Source: Cytophagales bacterium (GTDB lineage Bacteria > Bacteroidota > Bacteroidia > Cytophagales > UBA9547). From it: a stretch of 64,000 nucleotides of DNA. This document shows, one piece after another, positions 25,882 through 36,200 of the stretch (position 1 is the stretch's first letter; every line of letters begins with the position of its first letter). The stretch covers positions 1-64,000 of the forward strand of contig JAAFIH010000024.1 of assembly GCA_013297755.1 (NCBI GenBank), in the 5' to 3' direction. The translations under genes were made by a program, and so were the position numbers. The notes below the pieces were generated by a model. It had not been told where the DNA came from, did no database searches, and saw only the letters and a list, made by a program, of their open reading frames with translations.

Positions 25882-26754
25882 TTAATTTAATTCAAGTGCT
25901 TTTTTCATTTTTTCCCTCAAAGTATCAGATGCTTTTGTGAGTGGTAATCGTACATAAGGTTTGCAAATGCCTAAAATATCTAACATAATTTTTACACCCA
26001 CTGGGTTGCCTTCTTCAAAAAATAATTTATTCAAATGACAAAATTTGTGCAATTCTACATTAGCATTGGCATAATCATGGGCAAGTGCATAATTAGTCAT
26101 TTTAGATGTTATCTCTGGAAAAGCATTAGAAATGGCCGAAATCGCACCTACACCACCTACAGAAATAATGGGCACTGTCAAAATATCATCCCCACCAATA
26201 AGTAAGAAATCAGAAGGCATACTTTTTACAATATCAATACATTGAGATAAATCTCCAGAGGCTTCTTTTATACCTACTATTTTCGAATGATTTGCCAATC
26301 TTAGAGTAGTTTCAGCTGTCATGTTCACGCCTGTTCTTCCAGGAATGTTATACAAGATTACATCCACAGGGCAAGCATCGCTAACAGCCTTAAAATGATG
26401 ATAAAGCCCTTCTTGTGAGGGTTTATTATAATAAGGATTAACAGTAAGAATTGCATCTATTCCATCGAAATCAATTTCTTTAAAATCATCAACTAATTTA
26501 GATGTATTATTACCACCATGCCCCAACACTATTGGTAATTTTTTTGGATTATTTTGTTTAATAAAATTTAAAATTTCTCTTTTTTCTATATCCGAAATCG
26601 TAGACGACTCTCCAGTTGTGCCTAAAACAACCAAATAATCAGCTCCTCCTTTTGTAACATAATTCAAATGTTTTTCTAAAGAACTATAGTCAATAGATAA
26701 ATCTTCGTTGAAAGGTGTAATTAATGCAACTCCAGTACCATAATATTTTTTCAT
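25882..26754 (-). CDS. dapA: 4-hydroxy-tetrahydrodipicolinate synthase
   Basis: DapA condenses pyruvate with aspartate semialdehyde in lysine and meso-diaminopimelate synthesis. I place the start at the ATG at 26754-26752 (MKKYYGTGVALITPF), giving 290 residues, the usual length; a longer frame adds ten unlikely residues (from 26784). The Schiff-base lysine is Lys163 (GIKEASGD), the proton-relay tyrosine Tyr135 (ILYNIPGRTG), and TTGESST (46-52) is the substrate loop. It is divergent from trmN6. Confidence 0.96.
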   Translation of the reverse strand: MKKYYGTGVALITPFNEDLSIDYSSLEKHLNYVTKGGADYLVVLGTTGESSTISDIEKREILNFIKQNNPKKLPIVLGHGGNNTSKLVDDFKEIDFDGIDAILTVNPYYNKPSQEGLYHHFKAVSDACPVDVILYNIPGRTGVNMTAETTLRLANHSKIVGIKEASGDLSQCIDIVKSMPSDFLLIGGDDILTVPIISVGGVGAISAISNAFPEITSKMTNYALAHDYANANVELHKFCHLNKLFFEEGNPVGVKIMLDILGICKPYVRLPLTKASDTLREKMKKALELN

Positions 26755-26849
26755 GTAAAATATATTTGAACTTGCAAGTTGCAAAAAATAACTTTAAACC
26801 AAAATTAGTATATCAGATTTTTACCTATTTTAGCAAAATACTTTTAAAA

Positions 26850-27572
26850 ATGCCAAAAAACTACTTTGATTTCAAACAATTTAGAATTTATCAAGATCAG
26901 TGTGCCATGAAAGTATGCACAGATTCTTGCTTATTTGGTGCTTGGATTAATATCACATCCGAAAAATCTATTTTGGATATTGGTACAGGTACTAGCTTGT
27001 TATCTTTGATGTTAGCCCAAAAATCTAATGCTAAAATAACAGCTATTGAAATCGAAAAAAATGCTTTTATGCAAGCATCTCAAAATATAAATCAATCAAA
27101 ATTTTGTAATAATATAAATATTATACATACTTCTTTGCAGGAATATATAATTCAACATGGAAATCAAAAATTTGATGCTATAGTATGCAATCCTCCTTTT
27201 TTTTCTTCACACCTTAAATCTAATGAAAATGCTATGAATTTTGCCAAACACGATTTAAGTTTAAATTTACAAATTTTAAGTGATTCTATTCCATTATTAT
27301 TAAACCCAGAAGGCATTTTTCATGTAATGCTCCCCTACTTTGAAGCCAGTATTTTGGAGAAAAAACTAAAAAATTATGTAAAAATTAATCATACCCAAGT
27401 GTATAACTTAGAAAACGATACTCAAGTTTTTAGGGTTTTTAATTCATATTCTTTGGCAATAAAAAACAAAAAAAATAACTTTTTAAAAAATAAAATTTTT
27501 ATTAAAAACCTTAATAACGAGTATACCGAAGATTTTAAAATGTTAATGCAACAATATTATACAATTTTCTAA
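26850..27572 (+). CDS. trmN6: tRNA1(Val) (adenine37-N6)-methyltransferase
   Basis: The start chosen is the ATG at 26850 (MPKNYFDFKQFRIYQDQCAMKV), which gives 240 residues as in the YfiC/TrmN6 family; the frame is open upstream but without similarity. Family signatures are FRIYQDQCAMKVCTDSCLFGAW, the SAM-binding DIGTGTS at 43-49 and the catalytic NPPF at 114-117. It methylates N6 of A37 in tRNA-Val using S-adenosylmethionine. It is divergent from dapA with 95 bp between the starts. Confidence 0.93.
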   Translation: MPKNYFDFKQFRIYQDQCAMKVCTDSCLFGAWINITSEKSILDIGTGTSLLSLMLAQKSNAKITAIEIEKNAFMQASQNINQSKFCNNINIIHTSLQEYIIQHGNQKFDAIVCNPPFFSSHLKSNENAMNFAKHDLSLNLQILSDSIPLLLNPEGIFHVMLPYFEASILEKKLKNYVKINHTQVYNLENDTQVFRVFNSYSLAIKNKKNNFLKNKIFIKNLNNEYTEDFKMLMQQYYTIF

Positions 27573-27578
27573 AACAAA

Positions 27579-27606
27579 AAAACCCTGTCAATGCGTACAG
27601 GGCTTT
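27579..27606 (+). terminator. Possible terminator after trmN6
   Basis: CCCTGT (27583-27588) pairs with ACAGGG (27597-27602) around an 8-nt loop. The flanking As and CTTTAATAAA give a weak U-rich tail. The following TTAACCAAACCTAAACCTA (27614-27632) is an oddly C-rich patch in this AT-rich gap, meaning unknown. Confidence 0.5.
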
Positions 27607-27840
27607 AATAAATTAACCAAACCTAAACCTATTTAAATATTTAATATTTTAAATATATACAAATATACGATTCATTTTTATTATAGTTACATTATTTTTA
27701 TATTTTTTATTGAAATAATGCAAAAAAAATAAAAATTTAAAGACTAATTCAATTATATTATCGTTTTAAAAGCTATTTTAAAACATTATTTTTTTACAAT
27801 TAATTAATAATTAGGTAATCATATATTGATATTGAAACTT

Positions 27841-27848
27841 TAATTTTG
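27841..27848 (+). promoter_or_regulatory. Putative -7 box for the LpxH-like gene
   Basis: TAATTTTG fits TAnnTTTG and ends only 14 nt before the start codon, which implies a leader of roughly 8 nt. A -33 element at normal spacing is not evident. Confidence 0.45.
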
Positions 27849-27862
27849 TATAAATTAAAGCC

Positions 27863-28753
27863 ATGTCTATAGCACAACAAAATCATTATCGCACAATAGT
27901 TATTTCAGATGTACATCTTGGTACTAAGGGTTCAAAAGCAAAAGAAGTAGTAAGATTTCTAAAAATGAACTCTGCTGATAATCTAATTTTGAATGGAGAT
28001 ATTATAGATGGATGGCAACTCAAAAAATCGGGAGAATGGAAACGAAAACACACCAAATTTGTACAACAAGTACTCAAAATGATGCAAGTGTATGGTACAA
28101 AAGTAACCTACTTGCGTGGAAACCACGATGATTTTTTAGAACAATTTATCCCTTTTTCTATTGGCAATCTTTCTATTACAAAAGAAATGATTTATACAGA
28201 TGCTAAGGGCAAAAAATTTCTTGTCATTCATGGTGATATTTTTGATTCTGTTACTTCCAAATGGACTTGGTTGGCCCATTTGGGCGATGTTGGATATACA
28301 TTTTTACTTTGGATCAACCAAATTTATAATTTATATAGAGAAAAACGTGGTTTACCCTATTATTCATTATCGAGAGAAATAAAATCTAAAATCAAAACTG
28401 CTGTAAGTTTTATTTCAAATTACGAACAAAAATTAGTTCAACTAGCAAAAGCTAAAAATTGCACTGGAGTTATTTGTGGCCACATACATCAACCTGCCAT
28501 TACGCAATACAATGAAATTTGCTACATGAACTCGGGCGATTGGGTCGAAACTTTGAGTGCACTTGTCGAAGACTTCAATGGAGAATGGAATCTTGTATAT
28601 TTTTCTGAAACCAAAAAATATTCTCATCCAAATCCAACAGACACTGAAACAACTGAATTAGAAGAAGCAGAAGATGAGCTTTCGTATAGTTCTTTTGATT
28701 TTAAAGAAGAAATCCTAAAAAATGTTTCATTCTCTAGTAAAGTTACATTTTAA
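27863..28753 (+). CDS. LpxH-like metallophosphoesterase (UDP-2,3-diacylglucosamine diphosphatase family)
   Basis: The 296-residue calcineurin-fold hydrolase has the full metal-binding set: SDVHLG (Asp16, His18), GDIID (45-49), RGNHDD (85-90), VIHGD near 125 and GHIHQP near 206. The pattern fits the UDP-2,3-diacylglucosamine diphosphatase family, which forms lipid X in lipid A synthesis at the inner membrane. An acidic tail (TETTELEEAEDELS) extends beyond the usual family length. It is monocistronic, convergent with the TlpA-like gene. Another metallophosphoesterase substrate is possible. Confidence 0.85.
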   Translation: MSIAQQNHYRTIVISDVHLGTKGSKAKEVVRFLKMNSADNLILNGDIIDGWQLKKSGEWKRKHTKFVQQVLKMMQVYGTKVTYLRGNHDDFLEQFIPFSIGNLSITKEMIYTDAKGKKFLVIHGDIFDSVTSKWTWLAHLGDVGYTFLLWINQIYNLYREKRGLPYYSLSREIKSKIKTAVSFISNYEQKLVQLAKAKNCTGVICGHIHQPAITQYNEICYMNSGDWVETLSALVEDFNGEWNLVYFSETKKYSHPNPTDTETTELEEAEDELSYSSFDFKEEILKNVSFSSKVTF

Positions 28754-28765
28754 AAATAAGAATAT

Positions 28766-29866
28766 TTATTTCCTATTGTTTAAAATACGAGCTATTTCTT
28801 CTGTATTTATATTTCTTGCTATTATAATCTGATTTTCATCTAATAAAACATTAGATGGAATATAACTAATATTGTAATCCAAAGCAGCTTTTGATTTCCA
28901 AGAAACCAAATCAGATGTTTGTATCCAACTGTACTTATCTTTATTGATTGCCTGCAACCATTTATCCTTTTTGTCATCTAAAGAAACTGCAAAAATTTCA
29001 AAATTCCTTGATTTAAAATCGCCATACAATTTTACTACATTTACACTTTCTTGTCTACAAGGTCTACACCAAGAGGCCCAAAAATCAATTAACACATATT
29101 TACCTTTAAAATCAGATAACTTTAAAATCTTACCTGTGCTATCTCTACATACTATTTCGGTAGCTTTATTACCAATTTTAATTTTATCAAATCTCAAAAA
29201 TCTATTTTCAATGTGTTGTGAAATTTTAATATTTCCATATCTTAATTTCATATTCTTACTTATTTTCTCTATCATTAGCAAATCTTTATCAGCGTTCCAA
29301 CGCAAACTACTATAATACACAGCTATTGAGTTAGTCATATTTTTATCTACAAAATCAGACAAATCCGATTTGTGTAGTATATACGTTTGCATCATCATTT
29401 TTGATAAAGACATCATTTTATCTATCATTCCCAACTCTTCATATAAAGTGATAGAATCATACAATGGTTTCATGATTCTTTTATATGATAATTTTCTAAA
29501 ATCATCATATTTTTTTATCAGCAAAGAGGCATTTGAACCAGACACTGTATAGTCAGTTGCTGAAATAGAAATTTGTACATTTTCTGAATTTTCAAATGCC
29601 AATGGGATTGTTTGACAATCTTTTATTACAAAATTGACAATACAAGGCTCTGGCAAATACAATACTTTAGAAAACGAACGATTGGATTTGTCAATAAAAA
29701 CTGAATCTAAAAAAATATCATTTCTAGATTCATAATCTAATACAAAAAATAAGGATTTTGAATGTGTGGTATTACAAAAAGATGTACCAGAAATTGTTAC
29801 AAAAAAACCGTTAGAAAAAGTAGTATGAATAATAAATATAAACAGAAAAAAAAATATTTTTTTCAT
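28766..29866 (-). CDS. TlpA-like thioredoxin-fold lipoprotein-type or periplasmic protein
   Basis: The 366-residue exported protein has a signal peptide (about 1-19), a DUF4369-like beta domain (about 22-120: VTISGTSFCNT...), a helical middle and a C-terminal thioredoxin fold (about 235-366). The fold carries the active-site WCRPC (Cys267, Cys270) after YVLIDFWAS, and a cis-Pro segment SYIPSNVLLD. Such proteins reduce or shuffle disulfides in the periplasm. It follows the 85-residue protein gene by 7 bp, and that protein carries four cysteines, so a client relation is an attractive inference. No lipobox is obvious. Confidence 0.88.
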   Translation of the reverse strand: MKKIFFFLFIFIIHTTFSNGFFVTISGTSFCNTTHSKSLFFVLDYESRNDIFLDSVFIDKSNRSFSKVLYLPEPCIVNFVIKDCQTIPLAFENSENVQISISATDYTVSGSNASLLIKKYDDFRKLSYKRIMKPLYDSITLYEELGMIDKMMSLSKMMMQTYILHKSDLSDFVDKNMTNSIAVYYSSLRWNADKDLLMIEKISKNMKLRYGNIKISQHIENRFLRFDKIKIGNKATEIVCRDSTGKILKLSDFKGKYVLIDFWASWCRPCRQESVNVVKLYGDFKSRNFEIFAVSLDDKKDKWLQAINKDKYSWIQTSDLVSWKSKAALDYNISYIPSNVLLDENQIIIARNINTEEIARILNNRK

Positions 29867-29873
29867 GCTTTAC

Positions 29874-30131
29874 CTAAATCAGTTTACGCTTTCTTACAAC
29901 CATAAACAATGCTGAAATACCACCAACTATAACCAATATAGGTGAATAATCATTGATTGGGATGCAGTATTGATTATAACAAGCATTTTGATCTCCACTA
30001 AAAGCAGTATTAACAAAGTCTGGATCATCGTAACATAAACTACAATCAGGAGAATTTGCAAACAGGTTTGAAAAAGTGAAAATATAAATTAATAAAATTA
30101 GTAAGACTGTTTTAGATATATATTTTTTCAT
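29874..30131 (-). CDS. Small Cys-containing exported protein with C-terminal anchor-like tail
   Basis: The 85-residue protein has a signal peptide (1-25, ending LFANS), four cysteines in two CxxC/CxxxxC-like groups (CSLC, CYNQYC), and a C-terminal triad: a short polar motif (IPINDYSP), one hydrophobic span (ILVIVGGISALFMVV) and a basic end (RKRKLI). The triad resembles sorting tails of the PEP-CTERM kind in plan, and resembles the small 'PIDxG' membrane proteins seen next to large T9SS proteins in this phylum. No sortase or exosortase gene is in the window. It lies between the giant surface protein and the thioredoxin. Confidence 0.7.
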   Translation of the reverse strand: MKKYISKTVLLILLIYIFTFSNLFANSPDCSLCYDDPDFVNTAFSGDQNACYNQYCIPINDYSPILVIVGGISALFMVVRKRKLI

Positions 30132-30190
30132 TTTTTAAATTTTAAATGTATATATTGGGTAGTGGGGTATGATTATAATTTAAGTCAATT

Positions 30191-30221
30191 AAATCCCTCT
30201 TTAAAAATTAAAAAGGGATTT
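30191..30221 (-). terminator. Weak terminator after the giant gene
   Basis: AAATCCCT (30191-30198) pairs with AGGGATTT (30214-30221), extended by a T/A-rich stem. On the minus strand the U-tract is short, so partial read-through into the small-protein gene is likely. Confidence 0.5.
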
Positions 30222-30229
30222 GGTATTTT

Positions 30230-33200
30230 TTATTTACTTACAATAAAGGTTTTAACTTTAGTTTTTCCATCAAGTTCGTACACAAATAAATAAACGCCAT
30301 TGCTAAGCAATGTTATATCTATTTTTGATTCTGATACTCCATTTTTTAACTTACCAGTTGTATATACTTTTCCTACTACATCTGTAACCTTATAGTTTAT
30401 GGCTTCATCTACAATTCCTAAAGTTGATATAATAATATAATCTTCTTTAGTTGGGTTTGGATATAATTTAATAGACTGAGCATCTTTACTTTTAGTATCT
30501 ACACCAGTAGTTTGTTCTTCTTCAACAACTTCTGCCATCCTTGCTACAATGCTAAATCTTGTTTTAATTGACTCGTTTTGATCAAATCCATAGACCATAT
30601 CAGAACTTAATGGTGTAATTACATTTTTTTGCTTGTCTTTAAGCATTAATATGATGTTAGTACCCAAATTTTCCATACTTGTAAAGTGCAATTTATGCCC
30701 AGTTCCTGTGCGTATGTCCATTACCAAAGGTATTTCCATCTCTTTTGTTGTAGGTGGATATGGCATACTATTCACACTCATCTCATCTTGCTCAGGCAAT
30801 TGTGATGCTATATTAAAATTGAAACTTTTCAACTTGTAAGCATCCATCTCTTTATCATAATTATTGGTAGCTACATCCGAAAAGCGAATGGCTGTATAAT
30901 CTATGGTTCCATCGTTGCCCATTAATCCAACATGAAAATAATCTGTTGCTTCAGATGCAGTTCTAAAATTAGATGTGTGTGTACTTGCCACTTTTACTTG
31001 TTCGGTCATGCTTATACCAGCTCCTGTATTGTTTGCTTTTACAAAAAATCCTTGTGAAGATGCTATTACGCCACCATTAGTACGTGGAAAAGATGCCACA
31101 GAATTAACATAAGAGTACATTCTACCAGCAGTGCCAGTAGCTGATGTATTGGTTGTAAATGGATCAAAAATATAAATGGCATCGTCAATATTTGATTTTG
31201 TCCAACCTGCTCCACTCCAATCAATTTGAGATGGATATGGGTTACCTACTAAATTCCAACCATCAACAGAAATTAGATTTACACCAGCAATAGATGGCGA
31301 TTTTGTATAAGTAATAGGTAAAGTAATATTTCCTTGATTTAAAGTCCCTCTCAATGACATAGTTACTGCAGTAGTAGTGAAATTAGCAAATGTAACCAAA
31401 CCAGAAGTGCTACGATCTCCACGTACTGATACTTGATAACCTCTACCTTGTTGTAAAATTGAACTTGCGGTAGGTAAAGGAAGCCAACCTATATTTAATC
31501 CACCTGCTATACTTTCATCATAGTATAAAACTGTTGATAAGGAACTTCCTGCATCAAATCCATTGGCCGCCTGACCAGGACCAGTAAGCATAATATTATT
31601 TTGCCATTGAGAAATAGGTGCTCCTTGTACTGGACTCGAAAAATATCGTGTAGAACGCTTTGCAGGTATCCATCTTTGAACAGTAACATTACCTGTAATT
31701 GAAGCTCCTGCAGGTATAACATCCACTCTACCTGTGCCTGATGCGTTTGAAACCAAAGTTAAATTACCATTTGAAGCCACAGTAACACTGCCATTTCCTA
31801 GTAGTAGTGTATTAGAAACATTTACAGGGCTATTAAAAGTTTTAACACCTGTGCCCCAAATTTGAAGATTAGACGTATTTGTAGGCGAAGTACCACTAAT
31901 GGCTTGTGGACCATTGCCAAATAATTGAAACTGATTACCAGGTGCTACTATAAAGTTTCCATCGTTTACAAAATTACCTGAAATCTTAAATGGACTATTT
32001 ATATTTATACTTGTACCTGCACCCAAACTGAAATTCCTAATTTCTGTTACAGTATTTATTAAAGGATAGATAGGTGCTGTATTAATGATAGCATCAGAAG
32101 TTGGTAGAGGTGCAATACCACCACACCAGTTGCCAGGAGTTGTCCATACATTAGAAACTGCACCAATCCACTGACCAGATGCACCATAAGAAACTGCAAT
32201 TCCATTAGACAATGCAGGATTATTGAATAAACACGCTACCTCACTCGAAGTATAAGTTACTCTTACTAGATCGCCACTACCAAGAGAAGTAGTTGAAAAT
32301 ACTTGTGATAACCCTAAACCAGGGGTTGTAACTCCAGAGGCTATTTTAGACCAATTATACCCTGGAGCTGTTCCACCATTGACACCCAAAGCTGTAAAAT
32401 TAAGTACAGTCCCAGCACAAACTGGCATGGCTGGCCCTACAATAGTTACACCAACAGCCGATTTTGGTTCGCCAACTACTATGTCTCCATACGTAGTCAG
32501 TCCAGTTGTTTGAATAGAAGTTGGAGTTCTTGTACCCACACCAGTCAAAGACCAAACACCACCAGTAAATATCGACCCTATAAAAATGTTTGGATTTGCA
32601 CCACCTATAATATCTGTTGGATTTAGGTAATTTAAAGTTGCATTATAATTAGTTGGTAATACTGCACTTGTAGCTGTTATTGTCCAAAAACGATTAATAC
32701 GTTTGGATGGGCTTACGCAACTTGTTGCAATTTGTGGATGTGCAGAAGCATTGGCTCTTACTGCTACATTACCTTGAGTAGATACAGATGGAAAGATTAT
32801 AGAAACAGGTGAATAACCAGCATCTCCAACTTCAAAATTTTGAGTTACACTTCCACCAGTTAAGAATCTTTTTTGCAATAAACCTCTTACAAAACTTGAA
32901 GAAGAACCACCAGAAACTGAACCTTCAGAAGTTGCAATAGAAAGTATATTATTACCCATATCTACAATTCCATTGGTTAATTGCAGTTGTCCAATAATTT
33001 CATTATTATTAGTAAAAGTTTTAATTCCACCATTCACTATTCTAACACCTCTAAATTGATTTTGTCCTACAATTTGTTGATTTGTACCATTAAATTCTAC
33101 ATAATTAGTTGTAGAAGAGCCTGGATTAAACCCACCCACACCAACAGTGTTTATCCAATTTTTAGAAACAATTATATTATTATTGGCAGTATTTTCTAAC

Positions 33201-36200
33201 ACCCCTCCAGTGATAGATAAGTTACCACCTATGTTATAAATTGGAGATGGAGAATTGATACGTTTAGTTCCACTACCAGACATTAAAACATTGTTAAATC
33301 TAGTTAAGTCTGGCGGATTCATGGCAGGTAAATCTCCGTTATTGGAACCGTAAAATTCAAAAGTTCCACCAATGGTGGTATTTAAAAAGGATGCTAACTG
33401 GCCAGCTGGCAATACAAATTGTTGGCTTGGACTTGATGCTATTCTGATAGTTCCACTTCCTCTTACTATACCAAAATTATGACCAAAAGTTGTACCTAAA
33501 TCTATAACTCCACTTACAGATGTAGAATAAGCTTCTCTTAAATTAGAATTGGCTACAACTGTATGACCAGATTTTATGACAATAGGCTGACCTATAGGAG
33601 TAAATCCACTAATTGAACCAGCATGGCGTAAAATTGGATCAGTAGACCATGAATTAACATCTTCCCAATTACCACCAAGGGTTGCATCTCTTGAGTAATA
33701 AGTCAATACAATTTGTAATTCAGATAATTCTCCTGCCGTATATTCTCCATTGATAAAATTTAAACCACTTAAAGTAATTTGATTTGATGTTGGATTTACT
33801 CCACCTAAACTTGAGGTAAAGCCACCATAATAAGGTGCCCAATCGCCTTGAATATTTCTACCAGCTTTGTATAAAGATTCATTGCCAGTAACGTCTGAAT
33901 CAACATAAGTATAAGAATGATTAATATTCAAACCAGAAAATCCATTTGAGCTAGCTACCCAATAATATTTTAATTGAAAATCTGATGGATCAGTTGCCAA
34001 AGGATGTGATTCATTTACAGGTATAATTCTAATATTTCCAGTTGCTGTATTAGAAGTAGATACATATCTTACTGGTGTATACTTACCAAAAACACCTACT
34101 GGGAAAGTAAAATCAAAAGTGGTAGCAGGTAGTTGTTTTATAATACCATCATCTGAAACTACACCATTGGTTCTAATATATTTAGAAGGCGTTACATTAG
34201 AAATAGTTGCATTTAATCCCAAATTCAGAGCATTATCATCAATATAAATGCCTCGATTTACAAAATTTAAGTTACCATTAATTGTCATTTCGTTATCAAA
34301 AACAGGCTCAGTTGATGAATTTACATCTATGTTTCCAAAATTTCCGCTTCCATTGCCTTGTACAAATCTTATTAATGAAGAAGACAAAACCAACTTTCCA
34401 GTTCCTGTATGGTTGGCCGAATTTTGAATATTGTTGGTTGCAAACACACTCAACCCACCATCGTTTAATGTTCCGTTTAATAATGATAATAAACCATTGA
34501 TAGTTGTATTAACACCTGTAAGCGAAAGTACATTAGATTTTGCTACCAAAAAATTATTGAAATTTGTTGGTACATTTAGTACTAGATTTTGCAAACCAGC
34601 TCCTGTAAAACTTGTTGTATTTGAGGTTGGCAAATATTGTCCATTAATGGTTGTGTTTCCTCGAGAGTTTACGCCAAAAGTATTGGCGTTCAAAATACCC
34701 CCACTGCCAATAATCAAATCATTGTTTACAACCAAAGGATAAACTTGTAAAATACCTGTTGCACTAGATGTGCCAACACCCAAGAATTGAATATTATTGA
34801 AACTACCTGAATTAATAACCCTATATTGTTGATTACCAATAGTTGTCAATGGACTTAGAATAAAAGAACCGCCAGTAATATTTGAAGTTCCAGGATCTAG
34901 ATATAAATCACCAAAAGTGGAATTGCCCCCTCCTCTTTGTATGAATACATTACCACCAGTCATAGATATAGAGCTACCAACATTATCTAATTCAAATTTT
35001 CCATTGGTTGCTATTTGATTTAATCCACCAACGGTTACATTGCCTCCAGTTTGGGTATATTTTAATGTACCTGCATTGGTAAACAAGTTTCTACGAATCT
35101 GACCGCCTACATTCAAAGAGGCATTTCCTAAAACTTCTAACTTAGCATTTCCACTCGATGTATATTCTATAAAAGTATTTTCAACGCCATCATTAAAATT
35201 GGCAGTACCATTTTCTCCTATTCTTAACAATCCATCAAGTACTATACCTGTACTGCTACTCATAAAAACACTAGAACCATTGACAACTTCAAGACCAGCT
35301 GTTGATGGGATAAAAACTGTACCACCCCCAGAACTAAGGTTAATATCTACACCAGTTGTACTTAAAACCAATCTACCATTTTGAAAAGTAACAGGTTTAG
35401 TTGCTGTATTAGCAGCTCCTAATAGGTTTAATGTAGAATTAACTTGGAAAGTAGAAGCATCTGAATTTCCTTTATTCATTACTATTTGATAAAGTTCTGG
35501 TACATTTCCAGCAACTCTTGTGTAAACCCCTGATGTAGTACCAAAGAACTCAACTTTAACATTATTATCTGTTGCAGCATTACCATTAAATAAATCTATA
35601 GTTCCATCATCTTGGAAAACACTACCACCCAATTTAAGTGTGTGGGTAAGACCAGCTGTACCAGATTCTACTGCTATCAATGTATTGTTACAAGCATTTG
35701 AAACCCTAAAATTACCAGTTACTGCAACTGTGTGTGGATTACCACTGCCATTAAAATAAAAAGCTCCAGCAGTATTATTAGATTGTCCAATTCTCATATT
35801 CAATCCAATATTTACATTACCACCAACAGCAGTTGATGTATATACTGTAGCACCATCACCCACAATCATAGCACCAGTAAGGTTTATATCAACAGGAGGA
35901 AGGTTAATAATACGTTGATTTACACCTGCACAGGTTAATGAACCTCCTTCAAATCTCAAAGTAGGATAATTTGTAATATTACTTGGCATTGATACTTGAC
36001 CATTAGAAAGAAGATTAAAATTGAAAATCGCTAATGGTTGATTAGAAAAATCGCCAAAATCACCTGCAATTGTGGGTACTCCAGTAACAGTAGTCATTCT
36101 TACCATAATAGCTCCAGGTGTAGCAGATGAATTAAAATTTTGAGGAAAAGAAACTATTCCTAAATTAGCTGAAATACCAGCATTTATAGAAATTCTTGGT

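Noticed and set aside
26755..26784. Longer DapA N-terminus
   Set aside because: The ten extra residues are outside the family pattern; MKKYYGTGVALITPF is the standard start.
26724..26849. N-terminal extension of TrmN6
   Set aside because: The family start MPKNYFDFKQF lies at 26850; the upstream codons overlap the dapA start and resemble no family.
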